The notes under the pieces are model-generated. The model worked only from the letters and a program-made list of their open reading frames with translations. It was not told where the DNA came from and did no database searches. A program made the position numbers and the translations under genes. Of a DNA stretch of 40,703 bases, positions 33,119 to 40,703 are shown piece by piece. The DNA comes from an uncultured Prolixibacteraceae bacterium (GTDB taxonomy: Bacteria; Bacteroidota; Bacteroidia; Bacteroidales; Prolixibacteraceae). Positions within the stretch are counted from its first letter, which is position 1, and each line of letters starts with the position of its first letter. The DNA lies in contig CAJXZG010000044.1 of the NCBI GenBank assembly GCA_913063265.1, positions 1-40,703 on the forward strand, read 5' to 3'.

Positions 33119-33152
33119 CCGCTGACCTTTCACTATTCGAAAGTGTCGGCGG
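33119..33152 (+). terminator. Strong hairpin between tRNA-Leu and tig
   Basis: A 13-bp stem with one bulged T pairs CCGCTGAC-CTTTC (33119-33131) with GAAAG-GTCGGCGG (33139-33152) around a seven-base loop. Only a loose T-rich stretch follows, so it may be an inefficient terminator or a processing site separating the tRNA from tig mRNA. Confidence 0.55.
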
Positions 33153-33189
33153 TTGTTATTTAAAATTACTTGATTTAAAATTATTCATC

Positions 33190-34542
33190 ATGAACATCAC
33201 CAGGGAAAATATCGATGCAGTAAATGCAATTCTAAAGGTTGACATTGAAAAAGCTGACTATGAAAAAACTGTTGCAAGCCAGTTAAAAGAGTATCGCCAG
33301 AAAGCAGCAATCCCGGGATTCAGACCAGGAAAAGTTCCTTTTAGTATTATCGAAAGAAAATACAGAATTCCTGTGTTGGTTGAAGAAGTTAACAAGATTC
33401 TTTCAAAAGAACTTTCACAATATCTGGTTAGTGAAAAACTAAATATTCTGGGAGAACCACTTCCAAACGAAGAAAAACAAAATGATATCAGCTGGGAAAA
33501 AGATGAAAATTTTCAGTTTGTTTTTGATATTGCATTAGCACCTGAAGTCAACATTTCACTGGATAAAAAAACTAAAATAAAGTATTACAATATTGAGGTT
33601 TCTGATGAAATGATCGACCAACAGGCTGAAATGGCACAATCTCAATTAGGTCAAAATGTTCCTGATGACGAGATCAAAGATAAAAGTTTGGTTCGCGGAA
33701 ACTTTGTTCAACTGAACGATGCCGGAGAAGAATTGGAAGATGGAATTAAAGTTGAAGATGTTTTGATTGCCATTGATATGATGAAAGACGATGAAATCAA
33801 AAAAAGCGCGTTAGGCAAAAAGAAAGATGAGGTTATCGTTTTTGATCCGGTAAAAGCATACGAAAACAAAACTGAAATCGCGCACATGCTTAAAATCAAA
33901 CCTGAAGAAGCAGAAACGCTTTCAGGTAATTTCAGTTTTACCGTGAAAGAAATTCTAAAATTTGAAAAAGCAGAATTGAATAAAGAGCTTTTCAAAAAAC
34001 TTTATGGAGAAGAAACCGAAGTAAAAACTGTTGAAGATTTCAGGGACAGAATAAAATCAGAAATTGCAGCAAATTTAGTTCATTCTTCAAATCATAAATT
34101 CGGAATCGACACACATGATAAACTGGTAAAAAAATTCGATACTGAACTTCCTGAAGCATTTCTTAAACGTTGGTTACTTACCGTGAATAAAGAAGCCACA
34201 GAAGAACAGATCGACAATGAATTTGATGCATTTATCGATGACTTAAAATGGCAGTTGATAAAAAATACCATTGGTAAAGAAAACGAAATTAAAGTTTCAC
34301 AAGAAGAAACTGAAGATTTTGCAAAACAAATGGCACGCGCTCAATACCAACAATACGGAATCTTTGATATTCCTGAAGAACAATTGGAGTCGTTCTCAAA
34401 AATGATTCTTGAAAAACCTGAAGAAGCGGAAAGAATCAACACCAAACTGTACGAAGATAAAGTAATTGAGGCAGTTAAGGAAAAAGTTACTGTTGAGGAA
34501 ACCGATATTAGTCAGGAAGAATTTAATAAACTAATGAAATAA
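33190..34542 (+). CDS. tig: Trigger factor
   Basis: A 450-residue ribosome-bound chaperone that shields nascent chains. The ribosome-docking loop motif is visible as GFRPGKVPFSIIERKY (about 35-50). The middle part corresponds to the FKBP-like PPIase domain but is divergent, as in other Bacteroidota, and the C-terminal half is the long helical substrate cradle. I place the start at ATG 33190, giving MNITREN. The frame stays open upstream into the tRNA gene (33073), but those residues would be translated tRNA sequence and have no family match. It is followed by clpP and clpX, the usual tig-clpP-clpX order linking folding and degradation. Confidence 0.95.
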   Translation: MNITRENIDAVNAILKVDIEKADYEKTVASQLKEYRQKAAIPGFRPGKVPFSIIERKYRIPVLVEEVNKILSKELSQYLVSEKLNILGEPLPNEEKQNDISWEKDENFQFVFDIALAPEVNISLDKKTKIKYYNIEVSDEMIDQQAEMAQSQLGQNVPDDEIKDKSLVRGNFVQLNDAGEELEDGIKVEDVLIAIDMMKDDEIKKSALGKKKDEVIVFDPVKAYENKTEIAHMLKIKPEEAETLSGNFSFTVKEILKFEKAELNKELFKKLYGEETEVKTVEDFRDRIKSEIAANLVHSSNHKFGIDTHDKLVKKFDTELPEAFLKRWLLTVNKEATEEQIDNEFDAFIDDLKWQLIKNTIGKENEIKVSQEETEDFAKQMARAQYQQYGIFDIPEEQLESFSKMILEKPEEAERINTKLYEDKVIEAVKEKVTVEETDISQEEFNKLMK

Positions 34543-34610
34543 AAAGGCGTTTAAAACGGCCAAAAATCAAATAACATTTTTGCTGATTGAAGCAGCAATA
34601 AACTTTTTTG

Positions 34611-34618
34611 TAACTTTG
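34611..34618 (+). promoter_or_regulatory. Candidate -7 box for clpP-clpX
   Basis: TAACTTTG fits TAnnTTTG and lies 60 bp before the clpP ATG in the 136-bp gap after tig. A TTG at 34586-34588 is 22 bp upstream. It suggests clpPX can be transcribed apart from tig. Confidence 0.5.
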
Positions 34619-34678
34619 TAGCTCATTTTTTTAAAATGATGTTTACAAAGTTACTTTTATTTTAACCCAATTTGTACG

Positions 34679-35356
34679 ATGAGCGATAAAAACGAATTTA
34701 GAAAATACGCAGAAAAACATGTTGGTTTTAGCAGCATGACAATGGACAGATACAACTCGATGTATAATGCATACATCTCTCCTACTATTATTGAAGAACG
34801 TCAGTTGAATGTGGCATCTATGGATGTTTTCTCCAGATTAATGATGGACCGTATTATTTTTCTGGGTGTGCCAATTGACGATACAGTTGCAAATATTATT
34901 CAGGCACAGCTATTATTTTTGGAGTCAACAGATCCGACAAAAGATATTCAGATATATTTTAATTCACCCGGAGGTTCGGTACATGCCGGTCTTGGAATTT
35001 ATGATACCATGCAATACATTACTGCCGATGTGGCTACTATCTGTACGGGAATGGCTGCATCGATGGCTGCGGTGTTATTAACTGCCGGAGCAAAAGGTAA
35101 ACGTACTGCATTAAAACATTCCAGAGTGATGATTCACCAACCTATGGGTGGCGCACAAGGACAGGCAACTGAACTTGAAATTACGGTGAGGGAAATTATG
35201 AAATTGAAAAACGAGCTATACACTATTATTTCTGAGCATAGCGGTAAACCCATAGAACAGGTTGAAAAAGATGCCGATCGTGATTACTGGATGACTTCTA
35301 CAGAAGCAGTGGAATACGGTATGATTGACGAAGTAATGGTTAGAAACAGTAAGTAA
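34679..35356 (+). CDS. clpP: ATP-dependent Clp protease proteolytic subunit
   Basis: A 225-residue serine protease subunit that forms the double-heptamer chamber fed by ClpX. The nucleophile Ser128 is in [11 protein letters not shown], His153 is in MIHQP, and the Asp comes from the KDADRDYWM region. The oxyanion-hole motif FNSPGGSV is intact. The N-terminal 30 residues are longer than the mature E. coli enzyme and probably contain a processed propeptide. The stop codon overlaps the clpX start (TAATG), so the two are translationally coupled. Confidence 0.97.
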   Translation: MSDKNEFRKYAEKHVGFSSMTMDRYNSMYNAYISPTIIEERQLNVASMDVFSRLMMDRIIFLGVPIDDTVANIIQAQLLFLESTDPTKDIQIYFNSPGGSVHAGLGIYDTMQYITADVATICTGMAASMAAVLLTAGAKGKRTALKHSRVMIHQPMGGAQGQATELEITVREIMKLKNELYTIISEHSGKPIEQVEKDADRDYWMTSTEAVEYGMIDEVMVRNSK

Positions 35357-36588
35357 TGACGAATAAAATTAAATCAGACAAGTGTTCTTTTTGTGGTCGC
35401 GAAAAAGCTGAGGTTAATTTACTGATTGCAGGAATTGACGGACACATTTGCGACAGGTGTGCTGATCAGGCGCATTCAATTATACAGGAAGAGGTAAAAA
35501 AAGACAGCACCTTTGATTTGGAAGGCGCAAATCTTCTGAAACCAAAAGAAATTAAAGAGTTTCTCGATCAATACGTAATTGGTCAGGATGAAGCAAAAAA
35601 AACACTTGCTGTTTCGGTTTATAACCATTACAAAAGACTAAAACAAGCTGTTGATGCCGACGAAACTGAAATTGAAAAATCCAATATAATTCTTGTTGGT
35701 GAGACAGGAACAGGAAAAACACTCCTCGCAAGAACTATCGCAAGAATGTTGCATGTTCCTTTCACCATTGTTGATGCCACGGTTTTAACAGAAGCCGGTT
35801 ATGTTGGGGAAGATATTGAAAGCCTGTTGACCAGGCTATTACAAGCTGCGGACTACAATGTAGAAGCTGCCGAAAGAGGTATTGTATTTATTGATGAGAT
35901 TGATAAAATCGCCCGTAAAGGAGACAATCCGTCAATTACCCGCGATGTTTCAGGAGAAGGAGTTCAGCAGGGTTTATTAAAACTTCTTGAAGGTTCTACT
36001 GTAAATGTACCTCCGCAAGGTGGCCGTAAACACCCCGAACAAAAACTGATTCCGGTTGACACAAAAAATATCCTTTTTATTTGTGGCGGTGCTTTTGATG
36101 GCATTGAACGCAAAATTGCCAACCGTTTAAATACAAAGGTAATTGGTTATGCTGCAGCCAAAAAAGCCGACAGAATTGAACGTGAGAATTTGTTACAATA
36201 TGTTGCACCTCAGGATTTAAAATCTTTTGGATTAATTCCTGAAATTATAGGTAGGTTGCCCGTTTTAACATATCTGAATCCATTGGATAGAAAAACGCTT
36301 CGTAACATTTTAACTGAACCTAAAAACTCAGTTATCAAACAATACAAGAAATTATTTAAGATTGATGGTATAGATCTGGATTTTGAAGAGGAAGCTTACG
36401 ATTATATCGTTGACAAAGCTGTGGAGTTTAAGTTGGGTGCACGTGGACTTCGTTCGATTTGTGAAAACATCATGAATGATGCTATGTTTTTTACTCCTTC
36501 GGAAGATATTGACAGCCTGCATATTACAAAAGAATATGCTGAAAATAAAATTATGCGCTCTAACATTCAGCGCTTAAAAGCGGTTTAA
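35356..36588 (+). CDS. clpX: ATP-dependent Clp protease ATP-binding subunit ClpX
   Basis: A 410-residue AAA+ unfoldase that recognises tagged substrates and threads them into ClpP. The N-terminal zinc-binding domain has Cys10, Cys13, Cys32 and Cys35. Walker A is GETGTGKT, Walker [10 protein letters not shown], the pore loop [11 protein letters not shown] and the RKH loop GGRKHPEQ. The ClpP-docking loop reads IGY where E. coli has IGF. It overlaps clpP by one base. No strong terminator is seen after it; an imperfect ACCTG/CAGGT hairpin at about 36618-36648 is the only candidate. Confidence 0.97.
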   Translation: MTNKIKSDKCSFCGREKAEVNLLIAGIDGHICDRCADQAHSIIQEEVKKDSTFDLEGANLLKPKEIKEFLDQYVIGQDEAKKTLAVSVYNHYKRLKQAVDADETEIEKSNIILVGETGTGKTLLARTIARMLHVPFTIVDATVLTEAGYVGEDIESLLTRLLQAADYNVEAAERGIVFIDEIDKIARKGDNPSITRDVSGEGVQQGLLKLLEGSTVNVPPQGGRKHPEQKLIPVDTKNILFICGGAFDGIERKIANRLNTKVIGYAAAKKADRIERENLLQYVAPQDLKSFGLIPEIIGRLPVLTYLNPLDRKTLRNILTEPKNSVIKQYKKLFKIDGIDLDFEEEAYDYIVDKAVEFKLGARGLRSICENIMNDAMFFTPSEDIDSLHITKEYAENKIMRSNIQRLKAV

Positions 36589-37094
36589 TCATAACTTTAA
36601 GTGATTCTCCTTAAAACCTGGTGTTTCTTTAATTTGCCACAGGTATATTTCTATTATCGCAAAAGTCTTACTTAGCTAATTCACTTTTGAGTTGATTTAA
36701 GCTAAGAATATATTATGTAGTATTGCTCTACATTTTGTCTTTTAGCCAGACAGGCTCATCCTTTTCCATTCGATGAAAAGGATGCAAAAATCTTGTCAAA
36801 AATAACCTCTGAGTTTTTTCAATGTTGCCAATTAGCCCGATTGACGGTTTTTTGACACGCCCGCACTTTAGTTGCAGCTACTCCCTCCTACGGAAAAAAG
36901 CATTAAGAAAATAAATGAAATAAGCTTTAAAAAATCAAGGCTGATTGACGCTCGTTAGACCTGACGCACGAAGGGCTAAAAGGAGTCCCGAGTGCTCGGG
37001 ATTGATTTTAGTGAAAGAAATTTATTTTTGCTTTTTAACGTCAGCGGTGGCTTTTTTGAATACCGTTATATTTATCTCTAAAAATGAAAAAACT
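36589..37094. repeat. Spacer with dispersed intergenic repeat, copy C (most complete)
   Basis: The repeat occupies about 36753-37060. Left module: hairpin ATCCTTTTC (36758-36766) / GAAAAGGAT (36775-36783), then CAAAAATCTTGTCAAAAATA, AGCCCGATTGACGG and GCCCGCACT, shared with 26250-26360. Right module: CATTAAGAAA, a TTGACGCTCG block, a TCCCGAGTGCTCGGGA palindrome (near 36986) and GTCAGCGGTGGC, shared in part with 1-200. I see no gene in the 506 bp. Confidence 0.75.
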
Positions 37095-37556
37095 TTATTC
37101 CGGATTATACCCCGTATCTTCTTTTAAGATTGGTTGAAGAGAGGCTTCAACCGCCAATTCATCACAACGTTCGTTGAGCGGATTATTTGCATGGCCTTTT
37201 ACCCAAATAAATTTTACCGTGTGTTTTTTATAAATTTCCAAAAAACGTAACCAAAGATCCGGATTTTTCTTTCCCTTAAAACGCTTTTTTAACCAGTTAA
37301 ATACCCAGCCTTTTGTCACCGCATCGGCAACATATTTCGAATCAGTATAAATGGTTACTTCACTTCCCGGAATTTTTAAAGTCTCTAATGCAACAATAAC
37401 CGCAAGTAATTCCATTCGGTTATTTGTGGTAAGTTTGAAACCTTCAGAAATTTCTTTTCTGTACTTTCCCGAAAGTAAAACAATTCCGTATCCTCCAGGT
37501 CCCGGATTTCCGCGGGCAGCACCATCGGTATAAATTGTAATTTTTGGTCCGGCCAT
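37095..37556 (-). CDS. rnhA: Ribonuclease HI
   Basis: A 153-residue cytoplasmic nuclease that cuts the RNA strand of RNA-DNA hybrids, removing primers and R-loops. All catalytic residues are present: Asp11 (YTDGAARGNPG), Glu49 (NNRMELLA), Asp72 (YTDSKYV) and Asp132 (NERCDELA), with His122 in KGHANNPLNE. Length equals E. coli RNase HI. The start is the ATG at 37554-37556. An inverted repeat pair occupies the spacer upstream of it, between rnhA and the S46 peptidase gene. Confidence 0.97.
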   Translation of the reverse strand: MAGPKITIYTDGAARGNPGPGGYGIVLLSGKYRKEISEGFKLTTNNRMELLAVIVALETLKIPGSEVTIYTDSKYVADAVTKGWVFNWLKKRFKGKKNPDLWLRFLEIYKKHTVKFIWVKGHANNPLNERCDELAVEASLQPILKEDTGYNPE

Positions 37557-37578
37557 ATTTTTTTAGTAGTGAGATTTT

Positions 37579-37734
37579 TAGTATTGAGTATTGAGACATA
37601 GCTGAAATATAGTAAGTAGTAAATCTTTGTAATCAATACTTTAGAACTAATATCTATTAATCTACAAAGTACAGAGTATTCTTTTTAAGAAACAAACTTT
37701 TTAGAAAGTCTCAATACTCAGTACTAATAGTCCC
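37579..37734. repeat. Heptad-phased inverted repeat with near-perfect 19-bp arms
   Basis: The left arm (37579-37597) contains GTATTGA twice in a 7-bp step. The right arm (37708-37726) is its reverse complement with one mismatch in 19, and further 7-bp steps (CTCAATA, CTCAGTA, CTAATAG) run to 37730. The arms are 110 bp apart, enclosing AT-rich sequence without a gene. Confidence 0.8.
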
Positions 37735-37744
37735 AAATCTAAAG

Positions 37745-37776
37745 CAAAAGAAAACCCCGCCAAAACTGACGAGGTT
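37745..37776 (-). terminator. Rho-independent terminator of the S46 peptidase gene
   Basis: On the minus strand AACCTCGTC (37768-37776) pairs over nine positions, with two G-T pairs, to GGCGGGGTT (37753-37761), followed by TTTTCTTTT. It lies 24 bp after the stop codon. Confidence 0.85.
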
Positions 37777-37800
37777 ATCATTTTATATCTTTTCGAAAAA

Positions 37801-39954
37801 TTATTTTACGATTTCCATTTCTTCAATCAAATGTGTTGCTCCTGCATAAACATCAATTACCCAAAGTACAAACCGGATGTCAACATTAATACATCTTTGC
37901 AATTCTGTTTCAAAAGCGATATCGCCACTCATTGCTTCCCAGTTTCCATCGAAAGCAACTCCAATTAATTCGCCTTTACTGTTGATTACCGGACTACCTG
38001 AATTACCTCCTGTAATATCATTATTCGTAATAAAACAAGCTCGCAGTGTTCCATCTTTATCTGCATACTGACGATAATCCTCATCGATTAATAATTCTTT
38101 CATTCTTGCAGGAACATCAAACTCTGAATCACCCGGAATCTCTTTTTCCAAATAGCCTTTTACGGTTGTGTAGTAATTATAGATAACTCCATCACGCGGT
38201 TCATAATCATCAACTTTCCCGTAAGTTAAACGCATGGTTGAATTAGCATCAGGATAAAATGTTTTATCCGGATTCATTTCCATTAATCCTTCAACAAATA
38301 ATCTTTCGCCTTCACTTCTTATATTTCTGTTTTCTCCCACTTTTACTGTCAACTCCCGATATTTTCCATAAATGTCACTTGCTGCATTTAACGCCATATC
38401 TTTTTCAAGTACTTTTAAAGAAGGTTTTTCAAGAAAAGCATTCAGTTTTTCTTCACTTGCAAATACTGAATTATCAAATAATTTAGATGCATACTTTTCA
38501 AAATTACCTTTATACTTTTTCTGAATCCCGGTAAAAAATTCGGGATGATATTGTACGTCATTATTTTCTGAATAAATTTTTAATAAAGAAGCAACCACTT
38601 TTTGGTCGGTAGCTGCATTATAATCCTTAAAATGCGCCTTCATTCTTTCTTTTATTGATTCTGAAATTTTTTTGATCTTTTCCGAATTTTTTTCAGGCTC
38701 TTCCAAAAGGTCTGTTAAAGAACTGGCTCGATTGGCAAACCTAAAAATTTCCGGCCCTCTTAACATCGATTCACTGAGATATGTTCTTGCTTTTTCCAGG
38801 TCAGCATTTTTAAAAGATTCTTCAATCATTGAAAGCGCCTCGCTATACTTGTCTTTTCGTTTATTATTTGTATTAACCCATTCGGTAAACTCCTTTTCTA
38901 TCTCTTGTTTTTTTGCAATAACATTTAAGTTGGTTAATCCTTTATTTTGACCAATACTGTATTTGTAATAGTTCGAACTTCCGGCATATTTATCAGCATA
39001 TTGAATTCTGGCCATTTGACTGGTTTTCATATAAGCTCCCCAAATATCCAAAAGTTCTTTTCTAACCTCAATACGTACGTTGTTGGTAGCATTCATGGTA
39101 TTAATTACACCAAACGAAGTCTCATATCGGTTAGTTCTTCCCGGATATCCCATAATCATTGCAAAGTCACCTTTCTCCACTCCTTTTATGGAAACCGGCA
39201 AAAAATGTTTAGGTTGAACCGGGATATTGTCTTTTGAGTATTCAGCCGGTTTGCCGTCAGGTCCTGAATATACACGAAACATAGCAAAATCGTTGGTATG
39301 CCGTGGCCACATCCAATTATCAGTATCGCCGCCAAACTTACCTAAAGCCTGTGGCGGCGCTCCAACCAAACGTACATCTTTAAAGGTCTCAACTACAAAA
39401 AGAAAATATTGATTCGATTTTAAAAAACTACGAACATAAGTTTCGTAATGTGAATTTCCTTTCGCTTTTCTTTCAAGTTCCGAAGAAACTCTTCTGATAA
39501 TTCTCCTTCTTTCGTCATAACTCATATCTTCCGTAACATCGGCAAGAACTTTTGAAGTAACATCTTCCACACTTACCAGAAACGTCACTGTTTTACCCGG
39601 ATTTGGCAGTTCTTCTTCACGAGACATGGCCCAGAATCCATCCTTCAGATAATCATGATCGACACTGGAATGCATTTGAATTTCGCCAAATGCGCAATGA
39701 TGATTGGTAAGCAACAAACCATCTTTTGATACAACCTCCGCAGTGCAGGAACCACGGTCAAGTGCTACGATTGCATCTTTGAGGCTTGAATGATTTATGC
39801 TGTAAATTTCTTCAGCACTTAATTCCAAACCTTTTTCCTGCATATCAGCGATATTCAGTTTATAAATAAGCGAAGGCAGCCACATTCCTTCATCAGCGAT
39901 TGCCCAAGAGTAAGACAATACTGTAAACAACAGTATAAAATTTAATTTTCTCAT
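37801..39954 (-). CDS. S46-family dipeptidyl-peptidase, DPP7-like
   Basis: A 717-residue exported serine peptidase that removes dipeptides from the N-terminus of oligopeptides. The signal peptide is about residues 1-20. The chymotrypsin-fold catalytic elements are the His85-His86 pair in LLTNHHC, Asp222 in WPRHTNDFAMF and Ser652 in GGNSGSPV. A helical domain (about 300-560) lies between the barrels. The S1-pocket position is Gly670 in FDGNWEAMSGD. Published work on Porphyromonas assigns Gly here to DPP7 (hydrophobic P1) and Arg to DPP11 (acidic P1), so a DPP7-type specificity is predicted. It is monocistronic, with a terminator downstream and a TAnnTTTG box upstream. Confidence 0.94.
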   Translation of the reverse strand: MRKLNFILLFTVLSYSWAIADEGMWLPSLIYKLNIADMQEKGLELSAEEIYSINHSSLKDAIVALDRGSCTAEVVSKDGLLLTNHHCAFGEIQMHSSVDHDYLKDGFWAMSREEELPNPGKTVTFLVSVEDVTSKVLADVTEDMSYDERRRIIRRVSSELERKAKGNSHYETYVRSFLKSNQYFLFVVETFKDVRLVGAPPQALGKFGGDTDNWMWPRHTNDFAMFRVYSGPDGKPAEYSKDNIPVQPKHFLPVSIKGVEKGDFAMIMGYPGRTNRYETSFGVINTMNATNNVRIEVRKELLDIWGAYMKTSQMARIQYADKYAGSSNYYKYSIGQNKGLTNLNVIAKKQEIEKEFTEWVNTNNKRKDKYSEALSMIEESFKNADLEKARTYLSESMLRGPEIFRFANRASSLTDLLEEPEKNSEKIKKISESIKERMKAHFKDYNAATDQKVVASLLKIYSENNDVQYHPEFFTGIQKKYKGNFEKYASKLFDNSVFASEEKLNAFLEKPSLKVLEKDMALNAASDIYGKYRELTVKVGENRNIRSEGERLFVEGLMEMNPDKTFYPDANSTMRLTYGKVDDYEPRDGVIYNYYTTVKGYLEKEIPGDSEFDVPARMKELLIDEDYRQYADKDGTLRACFITNNDITGGNSGSPVINSKGELIGVAFDGNWEAMSGDIAFETELQRCINVDIRFVLWVIDVYAGATHLIEEMEIVK

Positions 39955-39982
39955 TTTAATGATTATTTTCTTAAGAAGTTGG

Positions 39983-39990
39983 CAAATATA
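39983..39990 (-). promoter_or_regulatory. Candidate -7 box for the S46 peptidase gene
   Basis: TATATTTG on the minus strand fits TAnnTTTG and lies 28 bp before the ATG at 39954. Confidence 0.5.
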
Positions 39991-40007
39991 GTTTTAAAAG
40001 ATTTTCT

Positions 40008-40022
40008 CATATGTGACATATG
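40008..40022. promoter_or_regulatory. Perfect 15-bp dyad, possible operator
   Basis: CATATGT, one central base, then ACATATG form a perfect inverted repeat. It lies 18 bp upstream of the S46 gene's -7 box, where the -33 element would be, in the region shared with the divergent M23 gene. No regulator is identified. Confidence 0.45.
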
Positions 40023-40129
40023 TCTTTATATTTCAAAAAAACTTACAGATTTGAACCATCTAAATTAAACTGTATCTTATTCAAGTGGTTAAAAAATGAT
40101 AATCAATCGATTTGTTTATCATTTCTTTC

Positions 40130-40137
40130 TAAATTTG
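40130..40137 (+). promoter_or_regulatory. Candidate -7 box for the M23-family gene
   Basis: TAAATTTG fits TAnnTTTG. TTTG at 40111-40114 is only 15 bp upstream, shorter than usual. The GTG start lies 22 bp downstream. Confidence 0.5.
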
Positions 40138-40159
40138 CACGGCTCAAAGAAATTGAATA

Positions 40160-40703
40160 GTGAAACCATCGAAGAAAAGAGTTTTTTTAGATAAAATAAA
40201 GGATCAATATCGTTTGACGATATTCAACGATTCAACTTTTCAGTCGGTTTGGAGCATTAAATTATCGAGGTTAAAAGTATTTACAATTGTTAGTATTGCT
40301 TCATCGATAATTGTAATATTAGTGACTTTACTAATTGCTGCTACCGGATTGCGTGAATATATTCCCGGCTATCCTGATGCCAAACAACGTCAGATGCTTG
40401 TGGATATAGCACTAAAAGTAGATTCGTTGGAAATAGAACTTGCAAAACGTGATGAGTTTTTCAGGGGCATAAGGGCGATTGCTGCCGGAGAGTTGCCTGA
40501 AGAACAGACAGTTATCGACACTGCCAATGAATCTTATGAAGCCAATTTCACCAACTATAATCACGACTCAGTTTTTCAGGATAATATATTGGCCGAACAA
40601 TTAAGTTTATCAATCCAAAACAACACACCACGTAAAACAGAACTTAGTAAAATGCATTTCTATGTTCCGGTAAAAGGGATTATAACCAACCATTTTAATA
40701 TTT
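40160..40703 (+). CDS. M23-family peptidase-like envelope protein (N-terminal part)
   Basis: The first 181 residues are visible and the gene runs off the window. A short basic N-terminus with a YRLTIFNDSTFQSVWSIKLSR segment precedes a single membrane helix (about 40-62; TIVSIASSIIVILVTLLIAA). A periplasmic stem containing REYIPGYPD, a DSLE coiled-coil stretch and VPVKGIITNHFN follows. This layout matches Bacteroidota M23-type peptidoglycan endopeptidase homologues; PVKGIITNHFN is the usual entry to the LytM domain, whose zinc ligands lie outside the window. The start is GTG 40160, because a TGA in frame ends at 40156 and no ATG precedes the membrane helix. It was recognised directly from the bases. 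Confidence 0.82.
   Translation, partial: MKPSKKRVFLDKIKDQYRLTIFNDSTFQSVWSIKLSRLKVFTIVSIASSIIVILVTLLIAATGLREYIPGYPDAKQRQMLVDIALKVDSLEIELAKRDEFFRGIRAIAAGELPEEQTVIDTANESYEANFTNYNHDSVFQDNILAEQLSLSIQNNTPRKTELSKMHFYVPVKGIITNHFNI

Noticed and set aside
33073..33189. 39-residue N-terminal extension of trigger factor
   Set aside because: It starts inside the tRNA-Leu gene; the family N-terminus begins at ATG 33190.
36618..36648. Hairpin after clpX as a terminator
   Set aside because: Only five clean base pairs and no T-run; too weak to list as a feature.
37351..37533. Frame opposite rnhA
   Set aside because: It is a shadow of the rnhA reading frame.

Overview
The window comes from a low-GC member of the Bacteroidota, most likely class Bacteroidia near Marinilabiliales/Prolixibacteraceae; that rank is my inference. 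The evidence is a type IX secretion (T9SS) sorting domain, a DUF5687-type permease, an S46 dipeptidyl-peptidase, paired DUF3857/transglutaminase-like genes, an RF2 with SPF and GGQ motifs, and promoter boxes of the Bacteroidota form TAnnTTTG. It is chromosomal, mostly housekeeping sequence with long non-coding spacers. I see no prophage, transposase, CRISPR array or classical defence island.

Layout. 1-340: composite intergenic repeat. 426-944 (-): small MscS channel. 1572-9371 (+): a 2599-residue T9SS surface protein built from several kinds of repeat. 9598-12029 (-): dGTPase and a YgjP-type metalloprotease, separated by a spacer full of short inverted repeats. 12064-15979 (+): an unknown conserved protein, a membrane-fusion protein and a TolC-like outer-membrane protein. 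16093-17100 (-): aspartate-semialdehyde dehydrogenase. 17183-18619 (+): secreted lamin-tail protein. 18685-21542 (+): DUF5687 permease and ABC ATPase, with a four-helix-bundle (23S rRNA IVS/S23 family) gene between them. 21619-26073 (+): recX, prfB with its programmed +1 frameshift, and a polyphosphate kinase fused to an ArsC-like domain. 26927-28842: lipoprotein (-) divergent from an OxyR regulator (+). 28847-32800 (-): two secreted DUF3857/transglutaminase-like proteins. 33030-36588 (+): tRNA-Leu, tig, clpP, clpX. 37095-39954 (-): RNase HI and an S46 peptidase. 40160 to the end (+): start of an M23-family envelope protein.

The most unusual feature is in the spacers. At least a dozen short arrays have a strict 7-bp period, usually CTTCNNN or GAAGNNN, with AT-rich variants. 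Most form inverted pairs, and several begin at or within one base of a stop codon. One set brackets the four-helix-bundle gene, which splits what looks like a permease-ATPase operon, so the arrays and gene may be parts of one uncharacterised element. A second repeat family (36753-37060, 26250-26360, 1-340) carries a hairpin with a compensatory base-pair change between copies. A Y-shaped double palindrome lies at 15986-16039.

Functionally, tig-clpP-clpX form a protein folding and degradation cluster. HlyD and TolC look like an export pair lacking a local pump. prfB is autoregulated by frameshifting. OxyR keeps both redox cysteines. The PPK1-ArsC fusion is the most unusual single protein. All calls come from reading the sequence; no database search was run.
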